A DNA stretch of 64,000 bases from Pseudomonadota bacterium (lineage in GTDB: Bacteria > Pseudomonadota > Gammaproteobacteria > Burkholderiales > Burkholderiaceae_C), in NCBI GenBank assembly GCA_023387335.1, contig JAEWIF010000049.1, positions 62,001 to 126,000 on the forward strand, written 5' to 3'. The notes under the pieces are model-generated. The model was not told the origin of the DNA. It did not search any database and worked only from the letters and a program-made list of their open reading frames with translations. Shown piece by piece: positions 34,853 through 43,156 of the stretch. The translations under genes and the position numbers were made by a program. Position 1 is the stretch's first letter, and every line of letters starts with the position of its first letter.

Positions 34853-37123
34853 ATGAGAAACACGAACATGCTGTGGCGCTGGCTGGGACTGGTCTTCGTC
34901 CTGTCCTTCGGCGTCCTGGGCTACCTCGGCTGGCAGATCTACCAGACGGCGCCGCCGATCCCGTCCTCGGTGGTCAGCACGAGCGGCGAAGTCCTCTTCA
35001 CCGGCGAGCAGGTCCGGCGCGGCCAGCAGGTCTGGCTGGCCTCCGGCGGCCAGCAGCAGGGCAGCGTCTGGGGCCACGGCGCGTACGTCGCGCCGGACTG
35101 GTCGGCCGACTGGCTGCACCGTGAAGCCGAGGCGCTGCAGAAGCTGCGCACGCGCGAAGTCGCCGGCACGGCCGAGCCCACCGCCGCCCAGCGCGGCGCG
35201 GTGCAGGCCGCGCTGCAGGAAGAGATGCGCCGCAACACGCACGATGCCGCCACCGGCCGCGTGGCCGTGTCCGACGCGCGCGCGCGGGCCATCCACGAGG
35301 TGGCCGGCCACTACGACGCCCTGTTCGGCAATGCGGCCTCGCTGTCCGGCCTGCGCGAGCAGTACGCGATGCGCGACAACACCGTGCCGGCGGCGCAGGA
35401 CCGCGTGGCGCTCACGGCGTTCTTCTTCTGGACCGCCTGGTCCGCCGCGACCGACCGGCCGGGCGAGGCAGGCCTCTCCTACACCAGCAACTGGCCGCAC
35501 GAGCCGCTGGTGGGCAACACCCTGACCGGCTCGGCCGCGATGTGGTCGATGGCGAGCGTGATCCTGCTGCTGGCGGCCATCGCCGCCATGCTGTGGCTGC
35601 ACGGCGCGGGCCGCCATGAGCCCGAGCCGCAGCCGCCGGCGGCCGATCCGCTGCTGGGCGCGGCGGCCACGCCGTCGATGAAGGCCACCCGCAAGTACTT
35701 CTTCGCCGTGGCCGGCCTGCTGCTGCTGCAGATCGCCATGGGCGTCGTGACCGCGCACTACGCGGTGGAGGGCAACTCCTTCTTCGGGCTCCCGATCGGC
35801 GAGCTGCTGCCATACGTGACGAGCCGCACCATCCACACGCAGGTCGGCGTCTTCTGGATCGCCACCGCGTGGCTGGCCACCGGCCTGTACATCGCGCCGC
35901 TCCTGGGCGGACGCGAGCCGAAGTTCCAGAAGCTGGGCGTGGACTTCCTGTTCTGGGCGCTGATCGCCATCGTGGTGGGTTCGACCGTCACCGGCTGGCT
36001 GGGCACGCTGCAGCGCAGCGGCACCGACTTCAGCTTCTGGGTCGGCAACCAGGGCCTGGAATTCACCAGCATGGGCCGCGTGTGGCAGCTGCTGCTGTTC
36101 GTCGGCCTGCTGCTGTGGGCCGTGCTGCTCGGGCGGGCGCTCTGGCCGGCGCTGAAGACGCCGTCGGAAAGCCGCGGCCTGATCGCCATGGTGTTCCTGT
36201 CGGCCACCTGCATCGGCGGCTTCTACGCGACCTCGCTCACCTGGGGGCAGCACACGCACTACTCGATGGTCGAGTACTGGCGGTGGTGGCTGGTGCACCT
36301 CTGGGTGGAAGGCTTCTTCGAGGTGTTCGCCACCGCGGTCATCGCGCTGATCTTCACCAGACTGGGGCTGGTGCGCGCCACCAGCGCCAACCGCGCCATC
36401 GTGGCCGAGACCATCGTGTTCCTGTTCGGCGGCATCCTGGGCACGCTGCACCACCTGTACTGGACCGGCACGCCGACGTCCGTGATCGCCGTGGGCGCGG
36501 TGTTCTCCGCACTGGAAGTGGTGCCGCTGACGCTGATCGGCCTGGAAGCGCTGCAGACGTGGAGGCGCACGCAAGCCATGCCCTGGCTGCAGGCGTACAA
36601 GTGGCCGGTGCTGTGCTTCGTCGCGGTGGGCTTCTGGAACACCGTCGGCGCGGGCCTGCTCGGCTTCGCCATCAATCCGCCGGCTTCGCTGTACTACGTG
36701 CAGGGCCTGAACATGACGCCCGCCCACGGCCACGCCGCGCTGTTCGGCGTCTACGGGATGCTGGGCATCGGCCTGATGCTGTTCTGCCTGCGCGGCCTGT
36801 ACGCCCGCCACCTGCACGCCGACGCCCTGCTCAAGCCCGCCTACTGGGGCCTGAACATCGGCCTGGCGATGATGGTGTTCCTGTCGCTGCTGCCGGCCGG
36901 CATCTACCAGGCCTGGGCCAGCATCACGCGCGGCCTCTGGTACGCCCGCTCGCCCGAGGTCGTGCACTCCGGCGTGATGGAAGCGCTGGTGTGGCTGCGC
37001 GTGCCGGGCGACATCCTGTTCGCCGCCGGCGCCGCGTTCCTGGCCCTCTACGTGCTGCGGCTGCTCGGCCGCGGTGGACGGAAGGTGCCGGCCACCGCCG
37101 GTGCGGTGAATGCCGCGCGCTGA
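34853..37123 (+). CDS. norZ: Quinol-dependent nitric oxide reductase (qNOR, single subunit)
   Basis: A 756-residue inner-membrane enzyme reducing two NO to N2O with quinol electrons. An N-terminal extension, absent from cNOR NorB, follows TM1 and contains GQQVWLASGGQQQGSVWGHG. The catalytic core has about 12 more transmembrane helices. His ligands for heme b, heme b3 and FeB are in RTIHTQVGVFW, HTHYSMVEYWRWW (with the Glu of HLWVEGFFEVF), LGTLHHLYW and TPAHGHAALFG. AAGGAG is 6 bp before the ATG. With no nir or nos genes in the window, NO detoxification is more likely than full denitrification. Confidence 0.96.
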   Translation: MRNTNMLWRWLGLVFVLSFGVLGYLGWQIYQTAPPIPSSVVSTSGEVLFTGEQVRRGQQVWLASGGQQQGSVWGHGAYVAPDWSADWLHREAEALQKLRTREVAGTAEPTAAQRGAVQAALQEEMRRNTHDAATGRVAVSDARARAIHEVAGHYDALFGNAASLSGLREQYAMRDNTVPAAQDRVALTAFFFWTAWSAATDRPGEAGLSYTSNWPHEPLVGNTLTGSAAMWSMASVILLLAAIAAMLWLHGAGRHEPEPQPPAADPLLGAAATPSMKATRKYFFAVAGLLLLQIAMGVVTAHYAVEGNSFFGLPIGELLPYVTSRTIHTQVGVFWIATAWLATGLYIAPLLGGREPKFQKLGVDFLFWALIAIVVGSTVTGWLGTLQRSGTDFSFWVGNQGLEFTSMGRVWQLLLFVGLLLWAVLLGRALWPALKTPSESRGLIAMVFLSATCIGGFYATSLTWGQHTHYSMVEYWRWWLVHLWVEGFFEVFATAVIALIFTRLGLVRATSANRAIVAETIVFLFGGILGTLHHLYWTGTPTSVIAVGAVFSALEVVPLTLIGLEALQTWRRTQAMPWLQAYKWPVLCFVAVGFWNTVGAGLLGFAINPPASLYYVQGLNMTPAHGHAALFGVYGMLGIGLMLFCLRGLYARHLHADALLKPAYWGLNIGLAMMVFLSLLPAGIYQAWASITRGLWYARSPEVVHSGVMEALVWLRVPGDILFAAGAAFLALYVLRLLGRGGRKVPATAGAVNAAR

Positions 37124-37136
37124 CGAGGAGACGCGC

Positions 37137-37472
37137 ATGGGCGAGCCGCTGCCGTTCCCCTACGAGGGCCCGCGGGAGCTCGCCCGGGCCGTGCTGAAGG
37201 CGCTGCGCCGGGTGGTGGATCCGGAACTGGCGCTGAACATCGTGGATGTCGGCCTCGTGTACGGCGTGCGCGCGAGGCCGGGGGAGGTGGAGGTGGACGT
37301 CACGATGACGTCGGCCGCCTGCCCCGTCACCGACGTGATCCTCGGCGGCATCGTCCTCGAGCTGGAGCAGGCGCTGCCCGAGGGCACCGGCGTCGAGCCG
37401 CGGCTCGTGTGGGAGCCCGCGTGGACGCCGGAGCGCCTGAGCCCGAACGCGCGGCGCTTCATGGGGTGGTGA
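37137..37472 (+). CDS. DUF59/MIP18-family metal-sulfur cluster assembly factor
   Basis: A 111-residue protein with the DUF59 fold: LKALRRVVDPELALNIVDVGLVYGV, then VDVTMTSAACPVTDVI, whose Cys is the conserved reactive one of the PaaD/SufT family. It helps build or repair Fe-S centres. GAGGAG precedes the ATG at 37137, only 13 bp after norZ, so the two share a transcript. Fe-S repair next to NO reduction makes sense because NO damages clusters. Confidence 0.88.
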   Translation: MGEPLPFPYEGPRELARAVLKALRRVVDPELALNIVDVGLVYGVRARPGEVEVDVTMTSAACPVTDVILGGIVLELEQALPEGTGVEPRLVWEPAWTPERLSPNARRFMGW

Positions 37473-37563
37473 GGGTGCGGGGTGCGGCTGGGTGCGCTGC
37501 TCGCGCCCACCGCGGCTCGGCCGCCTGAGACCACCGCCGCGCCCGCCCGGGATAATCCTTCCC

Positions 37564-38457
37564 ATGTCGGAACGGATGGACCTCCTCACGCTGCGCGTGG
37601 TGATCGCGGTGGCCGAGTCGGGGTCGATCAGCGCGGGCGCCGATCGGCTGCAGCTGGCCGTCGCCGCGGCCAGCGCCCGCATCTCTTCGCTCGAATCCGC
37701 GCTGGGCATCCGCATCTTCGAGCGCTCGCCGCGCGGCGTCGAACTCACCTCGGCCGGTCGCCTGCTGGTGCAGCGCGGACGCGAGCTGCTGGTCGACTCC
37801 GACAAGCTCGTCAACGACCTGCGCGACCTGAGCCTGGGCCTGGCCGGCAACGTGCGCATGCTGGCCAACGCCTCGGCGCTGCTCGAAGTGCTGCCTGCGA
37901 GGTTGCAGGCCTTCAGCCGCAGCCATCCGCGCATCCGCGTCGAGGTGGAGGAGCGCATCAGCCCCGAGATCGCCAGCGCGCTGCTGGACGGCCGCACCGA
38001 CATCGGCGTGGTGGACACGCAGACGCCTTCGGCGGGCCTGGAGTTCCTGCCGTTCTTCCGCGACTGCCTGGCGCTGGTGGTGCCGCGCGGTCATGCGCTG
38101 GTCGGCGCCGGACCGCTGCGGCTGGAAGACGTGCTGGACCAGAAGTTCATCGTGCTCACCGGTGCCGCCACGGTGAGCACCCGGCTCTACAACGCGGCGT
38201 CGGCGCTGGGCCGAAGCGTCCAGGTGGGCCTGCAGATGCGCAGCTTCGACGCCGCCTGCCGCATGGTGGCCGCCGGCCTCGGCGTGGCCGTGCTGCCGCC
38301 TGCGGCGATCGCGCCGCAGCTGCAGCACCTGCCGTTGGAGGCCCTGCCGCTGGGGGAGGACTGGGCCGACCGCACGCACTACCTTGCGCTGCGCACCGGC
38401 AAGGACGCACCCGCGGCGGCGCGCACGCTCGCCCAGGCCCTGCTCGCCGACGGTTGA
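37564..38457 (+). CDS. LysR-type regulator upstream of the arylmalonate operon
   Basis: A 297-residue LTTR with the DNA-binding part MDLLTLRVVIAVAESGSISA and a helix in RLQLAVAAASARISSLE, then effector domain residues about 90-295. Unlike most LTTRs it points the same way as its presumed target operon, which starts 107 bp downstream. Sensing of an aryl acid or malonate derivative is inferred from the neighbours only. Confidence 0.88.
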   Translation: MSERMDLLTLRVVIAVAESGSISAGADRLQLAVAAASARISSLESALGIRIFERSPRGVELTSAGRLLVQRGRELLVDSDKLVNDLRDLSLGLAGNVRMLANASALLEVLPARLQAFSRSHPRIRVEVEERISPEIASALLDGRTDIGVVDTQTPSAGLEFLPFFRDCLALVVPRGHALVGAGPLRLEDVLDQKFIVLTGAATVSTRLYNAASALGRSVQVGLQMRSFDAACRMVAAGLGVAVLPPAAIAPQLQHLPLEALPLGEDWADRTHYLALRTGKDAPAAARTLAQALLADG

Positions 38458-38497
38458 GGCTGGCTCGCGGGCGCCCCGGGCGAACCCTGATATCGCC

Positions 38498-38513
38498 GCC
38501 CGCGAAAGCGGGC
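38498..38513 (+). terminator. GAAA-loop hairpin after the lysR gene
   Basis: GCCCGC-GAAA-GCGGGC followed by TTCG. The stem is six bp with a stable tetraloop but lacks a real T-run, so it is at most a weak terminator or leader structure of the next gene. Confidence 0.35.
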
Positions 38514-38564
38514 TTCGCCCGGTCCGCTTGCCGGTGGCGGGGCGCATCCGGACACTGGCCGCCC

Positions 38565-39719
38565 ATGAAGATCGCCGACGTCCGCGCGACCCCGCTCAAC
38601 CTGCCGGTCACGGTGGGGAGCGGCAGCCGCACCAAATCCACCTCCCTTTCCGTCTGCATCGTCGAGGTCGAGCTCGATGATGGCCGCATCGGTTGCGGCA
38701 TGACGGCCATCACCGAGGAAGAGGTGATCGGTTCCATCGTCAACGACATCGCGGCCCACGCGCTCAAGGGCATGGACCCGCTGCGCCACGAGCAGGTGTG
38801 GGACAAGCTCTACTGGCTGCTGGCCCCGCGCGGCCAGTCCGGCTACGCGAGCCATGCGATCGCCGCGATCGACCTGGCGCTGTGGGACCTCAAGGGCCAG
38901 ATCCTGGGCCAGCCGTGCTGGCGCCTCCTGGGCGGCGCGCGCGACCGCGTGCCGGTGTACGCCACCTTCGGTTTCGCCTTCTTCGACCGCGACGAACTCG
39001 CGGCGGCGGCGCGCAGCTGGGTCGAACGCGGCTTCACGCGCCTGAAGATGACGGTGGGCCACCACGGACTGCAGCGGCGCGACGAGCCGCGTCCGCTGGC
39101 GGACGTGATCCGCGAGGACGTGCAGCGCATCCGCGCCGTGCGCGAGGCCGTGGGCCCCGACGCGCAGCTGTACATCGACGCCAACTGCAGCCTCGACTAC
39201 TTCCATGCGCAGGCGCTGGCCGAGCGGATCGAGGAGTACGGCATCACCTTCTTCGAGGAGCCGGTGGCGCAGAACGACATCCCCAACCTGGCCAAGCTGC
39301 GCGCTAAGACGCGCATCCCGCTGGCCGCCGGCCAGAACGAGGGCCTGGCCAGCCGCTTCCGCGACATGCTGGTGGCGCAGGCGGTGGACGTGGTGCAGCC
39401 CAACGCGTGCATCACCGGCGGCTACACGCAGTGCGTCAAGATCGCGGGCCTGGCCGCCGCCTTCAACACCGCCTTCGCCAACGGCGGCGCCTGGCCGCAC
39501 CACAACATGCACCTGCATGCGGGCCTGGCCAACGGAAGCCTGGTGGAATACCACTCGGTCGCCGTCGAATGCTGCAAGCTGGTGTTCGACGGGCTGCCCG
39601 AACCGTCGAACGGCGTGCTGGCGCTGCCCGAGACGCCCGGCCTGGGCTTCCGCCCGAACCGCGAGCGCGTGGCCGAACTGGCCAGGCGGCCCGGGTCGCG
39701 CGGCGTCGGCAAGGCCTGA
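38565..39719 (+). CDS. Enolase-superfamily enzyme (mandelate racemase/muconate lactonizing family), substrate unknown
   Basis: A 384-residue protein with capping domain 1 to about 130 and barrel. The first base is Lys161 in LKMTVG, but the usual second Lys is Thr. Metal ligands are Asp205 in IDANCS, Glu in FFEEPV and the acidic residue in AGQNEG. The Asp of the His-Asp dyad position reads Asn in VQPNACITGG, while His residues cluster in WPHHNMHLHAG. This set is not that of mandelate racemase, so a different chemistry (dehydration or lyase) is likely. It is followed 23 bp on by a Bug receptor and then arylmalonate decarboxylase, and probably acts in the same pathway. Confidence 0.85.
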   Translation: MKIADVRATPLNLPVTVGSGSRTKSTSLSVCIVEVELDDGRIGCGMTAITEEEVIGSIVNDIAAHALKGMDPLRHEQVWDKLYWLLAPRGQSGYASHAIAAIDLALWDLKGQILGQPCWRLLGGARDRVPVYATFGFAFFDRDELAAAARSWVERGFTRLKMTVGHHGLQRRDEPRPLADVIREDVQRIRAVREAVGPDAQLYIDANCSLDYFHAQALAERIEEYGITFFEEPVAQNDIPNLAKLRAKTRIPLAAGQNEGLASRFRDMLVAQAVDVVQPNACITGGYTQCVKIAGLAAAFNTAFANGGAWPHHNMHLHAGLANGSLVEYHSVAVECCKLVFDGLPEPSNGVLALPETPGLGFRPNRERVAELARRPGSRGVGKA

Positions 39720-39742
39720 ACACAACGACAAGGAGACAGACA

Positions 39743-40720
39743 GTGAAACGCAACCTTTCCGTCCTCTCGCGCCGCGCACTGATCGCCGCGGCCGTCGCAC
39801 TGGCCGCGCCGTTCGCGGGCGCCCAGAACTTCCCCGAGAAGCCGGTCCGGCTGCTGGTCGGCTACAACGCCGGCGGCGGCGTGGACGCGATGGCGCGCCT
39901 CCTGTCCTCGCGCCTGTCCACGGTGCTGGGCCAGCAGGTGGTGGTGGAGAACCGCTCGGGCGCCAGCGGCATGATCGCCGCCGAACTGGTGGCCAACTCG
40001 CCCGCCGACGGCTACACGCTGCTGATGGGCGAGAGCGGCATGCTGATCACCTCGCTGATGCAGCCGCGCGCCAACCTAGATCCGCTGAAGTCGTTCGCGC
40101 CGGTGGCCGGCGCGTTCGTCACGCCGCTGCTGGTGGTGGCCAACAACAACCTGCCGGCGGCCAACCCGAAGGAGCTGGTGTCGCTGATCAAGTCCAAGCC
40201 GGGCACCTTCTCGTACGCCACCTCCGGCGTCGGCACCGTGCACCACCTCGGCTTCGAGATGCTCAAGGCGCACTCGCAGGCGTTCATCGTCCACATCCCG
40301 TACCGCGGCGCTTCGCAGATCGTGCCGGACGTGATGAGCGGGCAGGTGCCCATCGGCGTGGTGAGCGCGGCCGCGGGCCTGGCGCAGGCCAACGCAGGCA
40401 AGCTGAAGGCCATCGGCCTCATGAGCAAGGGCAAGCTGCCCGGCGCCGAGAACGTGCCCGCGATGGCCGACGCGCTGCCGGGCTTCGACGTCGCGCCGCG
40501 CCTCTTCGTGCTGGCGCCGGCCGGCACGCCCGCGCCCATCGTCGCCAAGCTCGATGAGGCCATGCGCAAGGTGCTGGCCAGCACCGAGCTGGAACAGGCC
40601 GCCGCCAAGGCCGGCGGCATCGCCGCCTACCTGCCGCCGGCGCAGCTGGGCCGCGCGATGGCGCAGGAGAACGCCGACTGGGGCAAGCTGATCAAGTCGC
40701 AGAACATCTCCACGCAATGA
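39743..40720 (+). CDS. Bug-type solute receptor of the arylmalonate operon
   Basis: A 325-residue exported receptor. The start is GTG at 39743 with AAGGAG eight bases upstream. The signal peptide ends at FAGAQN. Bug motifs: VRLLVGYNAGGGVDAMARLL, VENRSGASGMIAAEL and SYATSGVGTVHHLGFEM. The last codons overlap the decarboxylase start (ATGA), which couples uptake and metabolism tightly. The ligand is inferred to be the operon's substrate, possibly an arylmalonate or other dicarboxylate. Confidence 0.92.
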   Translation: MKRNLSVLSRRALIAAAVALAAPFAGAQNFPEKPVRLLVGYNAGGGVDAMARLLSSRLSTVLGQQVVVENRSGASGMIAAELVANSPADGYTLLMGESGMLITSLMQPRANLDPLKSFAPVAGAFVTPLLVVANNNLPAANPKELVSLIKSKPGTFSYATSGVGTVHHLGFEMLKAHSQAFIVHIPYRGASQIVPDVMSGQVPIGVVSAAAGLAQANAGKLKAIGLMSKGKLPGAENVPAMADALPGFDVAPRLFVLAPAGTPAPIVAKLDEAMRKVLASTELEQAAAKAGGIAAYLPPAQLGRAMAQENADWGKLIKSQNISTQ

Positions 40721-41439
40721 CGCAGCGCGCGCCCACCCTCGGACTGATCGTCCCGCCCGGCCACGGCCAGGTGCCGCAGGACGGACCGATGCTGTACGGC
40801 GATCGCGTGCGTTTCATCGCGCGCGGCCTCGGCATCGGCGGCGTGTCGCCGGAGGGCTTCGCTCCGGTGATCGACACCGTGCTCGATCGCGCGCGCGAGC
40901 TGCGGCAGGCCGGCGCCGAGGCCATCTCGCTGATGGGCACCTCGATCAGCTTCTATCGCGGCGCTGCGTTCACCGAGAGCCTGCGCGCCGCCATGCAGGA
41001 GGCCACGGGCGTTCCCTGCACCACGATGAGCCATGCGATCCTGGCGGCGCTGAAGGAACTCGGCATCCGCCGCGTCGCGGTCGCCACTTCGTACATCGAC
41101 GAACTGAACGACCGCCTGGTGGACTACCTCACGCAGGCCGGCTTCGTCGTCACGGCGATCGAAGGCATGTCGATCACGGGCGTGAAGGAAGTGGGCGAGG
41201 TCCCGACCGAGGCCCTGGTGAAGCTCTCGCGCAAGGTGCACGCGCGCGACCGCACGGCCGACGGCGTCTTCATCTCCTGCGGCGGCCTGCTCACGCTGGA
41301 CGCCATCCGGCAGCTGGAAGACGAACTGGGATTGCCGGTGACGGCGAGCTCGCCGGCGGGGTTCTGGGACGTGGTGCGGCTGGCGGGCGTGTCGCCGCGG
41401 TCCGAAGGATTCGGCCGGCTCTTCGCATCGGCGGGCTGA
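40717..41439 (+). CDS. Arylmalonate decarboxylase (AMDase) homologue, Asp/Glu racemase superfamily
   Basis: A 240-residue protein that matches the Bordetella bronchiseptica AMDase pattern along its length. Conserved features in identical numbering: Gly74-Thr75-Ser76 (SLMGTS), Tyr126, and Cys188 in SCGGLLTLDA. In AMDase Cys188 protonates the planar intermediate, and the residues around 75, 76, 126 and 189 form the dioxyanion hole. Racemases have a second Cys at 74, absent here. The enzyme removes CO2 from alpha-aryl malonates without cofactor. The stop of the upstream Bug gene overlaps its ATG. Maleate isomerase-like activity is the main alternative. Confidence 0.85.
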   Translation: MTQRAPTLGLIVPPGHGQVPQDGPMLYGDRVRFIARGLGIGGVSPEGFAPVIDTVLDRARELRQAGAEAISLMGTSISFYRGAAFTESLRAAMQEATGVPCTTMSHAILAALKELGIRRVAVATSYIDELNDRLVDYLTQAGFVVTAIEGMSITGVKEVGEVPTEALVKLSRKVHARDRTADGVFISCGGLLTLDAIRQLEDELGLPVTASSPAGFWDVVRLAGVSPRSEGFGRLFASAG

Positions 41440-41451
41440 CCCGTCAAGTTC

Positions 41452-41473
41452 TGCGTTGGGCGCGCCCCACGCA
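41452..41473. promoter_or_regulatory. 22-bp near-perfect palindrome after the AMDase gene
   Basis: TGCGT-T-GGGCGCGCCC-C-ACGCA has a single mismatched pair. It lies 13 bp past the AMDase stop and about 80 bp before the binding-protein start. It could be an operator for the downstream gene or a transcript-end hairpin; there is no T-run. Confidence 0.4.
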
Positions 41474-41518
41474 AAGGGTCGGCCCTCATTGTTTCGAGGC
41501 GCCTCCATCGGTAGCTTC

Positions 41519-41544
41519 CCTCCTGACAGTTTTCTGTCAGGAGG
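41519..41544 (+). promoter_or_regulatory. Hairpin that sequesters the Shine-Dalgarno of the downstream gene
   Basis: An 11-bp perfect stem, CCTCCTGACAG with CTGTCAGGAGG, closes a TTTT loop. The 3' arm contains the complete AGGAGG (41539-41544), paired with CCTCCT. The GTG start at 41555 is 10 nt beyond. The T-run is inside the loop, so it is not a standard terminator. Confidence 0.6.
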
Positions 41545-41554
41545 AGTGAGAAAA

Positions 41555-42676
41555 GTGAGAAGTGTGATCGGGCGCCCGTGGGGCGCCATTCTTTCGTTGG
41601 CTCTCGGAATCGCGACGCCGTCCATGGTCCGGGCGGACATCCTGCTGGGACATTCCGGCGACCTGTCCGGAACGTCCGCTGCCTTGACCAAGGACTACCT
41701 GCGCGGGATGAACGCGTACTTCGACGACTTGAACAAGAAGGGCGGCATCCGCGGCGAGAAGGTCAAGCTGGTCAGCCTGGACGACGGCTTCAATCCGGAC
41801 AAGACCGTCGAGAACACCAAGTCGCTGATCGACCAGAACGTGCTGGCGCTCGTGGGCTACCGCGGCACCGCCAACGTGCTCAAGATCGTGCCGGTGGTGC
41901 AGGCCGCCGGCATCGCGCAGGTTGGCAACACCAGCGGCGCGAAGTCGCTGCGCGATCCGTACGTGCAGAACGTCTTCCACGTTCGCGCCAGCACCACCGA
42001 CGAGATCGAGGCCGCCGTCGGCCACGCCTGGACGGTCGGCGTGACCAAGATCGGCGCGGTGTACCAGGACGACGCATTCGGCAAGGAAGGCCTCGAAGCC
42101 CTGAACGAAGCGATCAGGAAGCGCGGCGGCGCCGCCGCGGCGGTGGCGCCGGTGCCGCGCGGCACGGTGGACGTGGCGGCCGCCACGGACGCCATGGTCG
42201 CCGCGAAGCCGCAGGCGGTGCTGTTCATCGGCCAGTCCAAGCCGGCCGCCGCGCTGATCAAGGCGATGCGCGCGAAAGGCGTGAGCCCGCAGTTCTTCGT
42301 GCTGAGCGTCGCCTCGGGCCTGCATGCCGACCTGGGCGAAGCGGCCCAGGGCGTTGTGGTGAGCCAGGTCGTGCCCTATCCGTTCACGGAGCTGGGCAAC
42401 CCGGTGGTGCGCGAGTACCAGAGCATCATCGGCAAGTCGCCCGACGCGAAGTTCAGCTACAACAGCCTGGAGGGCTTCCTGAACGCCAAGCTGATCGCGC
42501 GTGCCGTCTCGCGCACGCCCGCGCCGCTCACGCGCGCGAAGGTGATCTCTACGCTGGAAGCCTTGAACGCCGAGGACCTGGGCGGCTTCTCGATCAGCTA
42601 CGGCAAGCAGAGCAACCTCGGGTCGCGCTTCGTGGCGCTGACCATGATCCGCAAGGACGGCTCTTTCGCCCGCTAG
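41555..42676 (+). CDS. Branched-chain amino acid-type ABC transporter substrate-binding protein (LivK-like), orphan
   Basis: A 373-residue periplasmic binding protein of type I fold. The signal peptide ends near SMVRAD, then ILLGHSGDLSGTSAALTKDYLRG. Family markers are GGIRGEKVKLVSLDDGFNPDKT, GAVYQDDAFGKEGLEAL and FSYNSLEGFLNAKL. No LivHMGF permease or ATPase genes are in the window, so it relies on a distant transporter or acts as a sensor. Start choice: GTG at 41546 is only 1 nt from the Shine-Dalgarno, so GTG at 41555 is preferred. That Shine-Dalgarno lies within a strong hairpin. Its stop codon shares CTAG with the convergent gene. Confidence 0.88.
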   Translation: MRSVIGRPWGAILSLALGIATPSMVRADILLGHSGDLSGTSAALTKDYLRGMNAYFDDLNKKGGIRGEKVKLVSLDDGFNPDKTVENTKSLIDQNVLALVGYRGTANVLKIVPVVQAAGIAQVGNTSGAKSLRDPYVQNVFHVRASTTDEIEAAVGHAWTVGVTKIGAVYQDDAFGKEGLEALNEAIRKRGGAAAAVAPVPRGTVDVAAATDAMVAAKPQAVLFIGQSKPAAALIKAMRAKGVSPQFFVLSVASGLHADLGEAAQGVVVSQVVPYPFTELGNPVVREYQSIIGKSPDAKFSYNSLEGFLNAKLIARAVSRTPAPLTRAKVISTLEALNAEDLGGFSISYGKQSNLGSRFVALTMIRKDGSFAR

Positions 42677-43101
42677 AGCGTGATCGTCACGGACGGCGCG
42701 CTGCGACGCGCGCCGCCGTGATGCACCGCCTCGATGTTGTTGCCGTCGGGGTCCAGCACGAAGGCGGCGTAATAGCTCTCGTGATAGGGCCGCAATCCGG
42801 GCGCGCCGTTGTCCCGACCTCCGTGGGCGAGAGCGGTCTCGTGGAACACCTTCACCATCGCCTGGTCCTTCGCCTGGAACGCCAGGTGCGTGCGGCCCGT
42901 CAGCGTCCCTTGCGAGGCTTCGCTCTCGCGAGCGGAGACCACCAGTTCGTCGGCCCAGAAGAACCCGTCGCCGCTGCCGCCGATGGGGATGCCCAGCACT
43001 TCGAAGATCGCCGAGTAGAAGGCCCGTGAGGCCTCGAGGTCGCGCACGACCAGTTGCACGTGGTCGAGGAGGCGGCCCCGATGCCATTGCTGCGGTTCCA
43101 T
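42673..43101 (-). CDS. VOC-family (glyoxalase/bleomycin resistance fold) protein
   Basis: A 142-residue protein with two beta-alpha-beta-beta-beta modules. It opens LLDHVQLVVRDLEASRAFY, contains RTHLAFQAKDQAMV, and closes FVLDPDGNNIEAVHH. The first His and the final Glu are typical metal ligands of VOC lyases. Function is unassigned: it could be a lyase, dioxygenase-like or binding protein. Its stop overlaps that of the convergent binding-protein gene within a single CTAG. Confidence 0.85.
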   Translation of the reverse strand: MEPQQWHRGRLLDHVQLVVRDLEASRAFYSAIFEVLGIPIGGSGDGFFWADELVVSARESEASQGTLTGRTHLAFQAKDQAMVKVFHETALAHGGRDNGAPGLRPYHESYYAAFVLDPDGNNIEAVHHGGARRSAPSVTITL

Positions 43102-43156
43102 GGTTCGCTCCTTGTCCGGGACGGATGACGGGAGCGATTCTGGAAGCGGGCCCGGC

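Noticed and set aside
41519..41544. Rho-independent terminator of the AMDase operon
   Set aside because: The T-run is in the loop and the stem is followed by GAGTGAG, so it does not fit on either strand.
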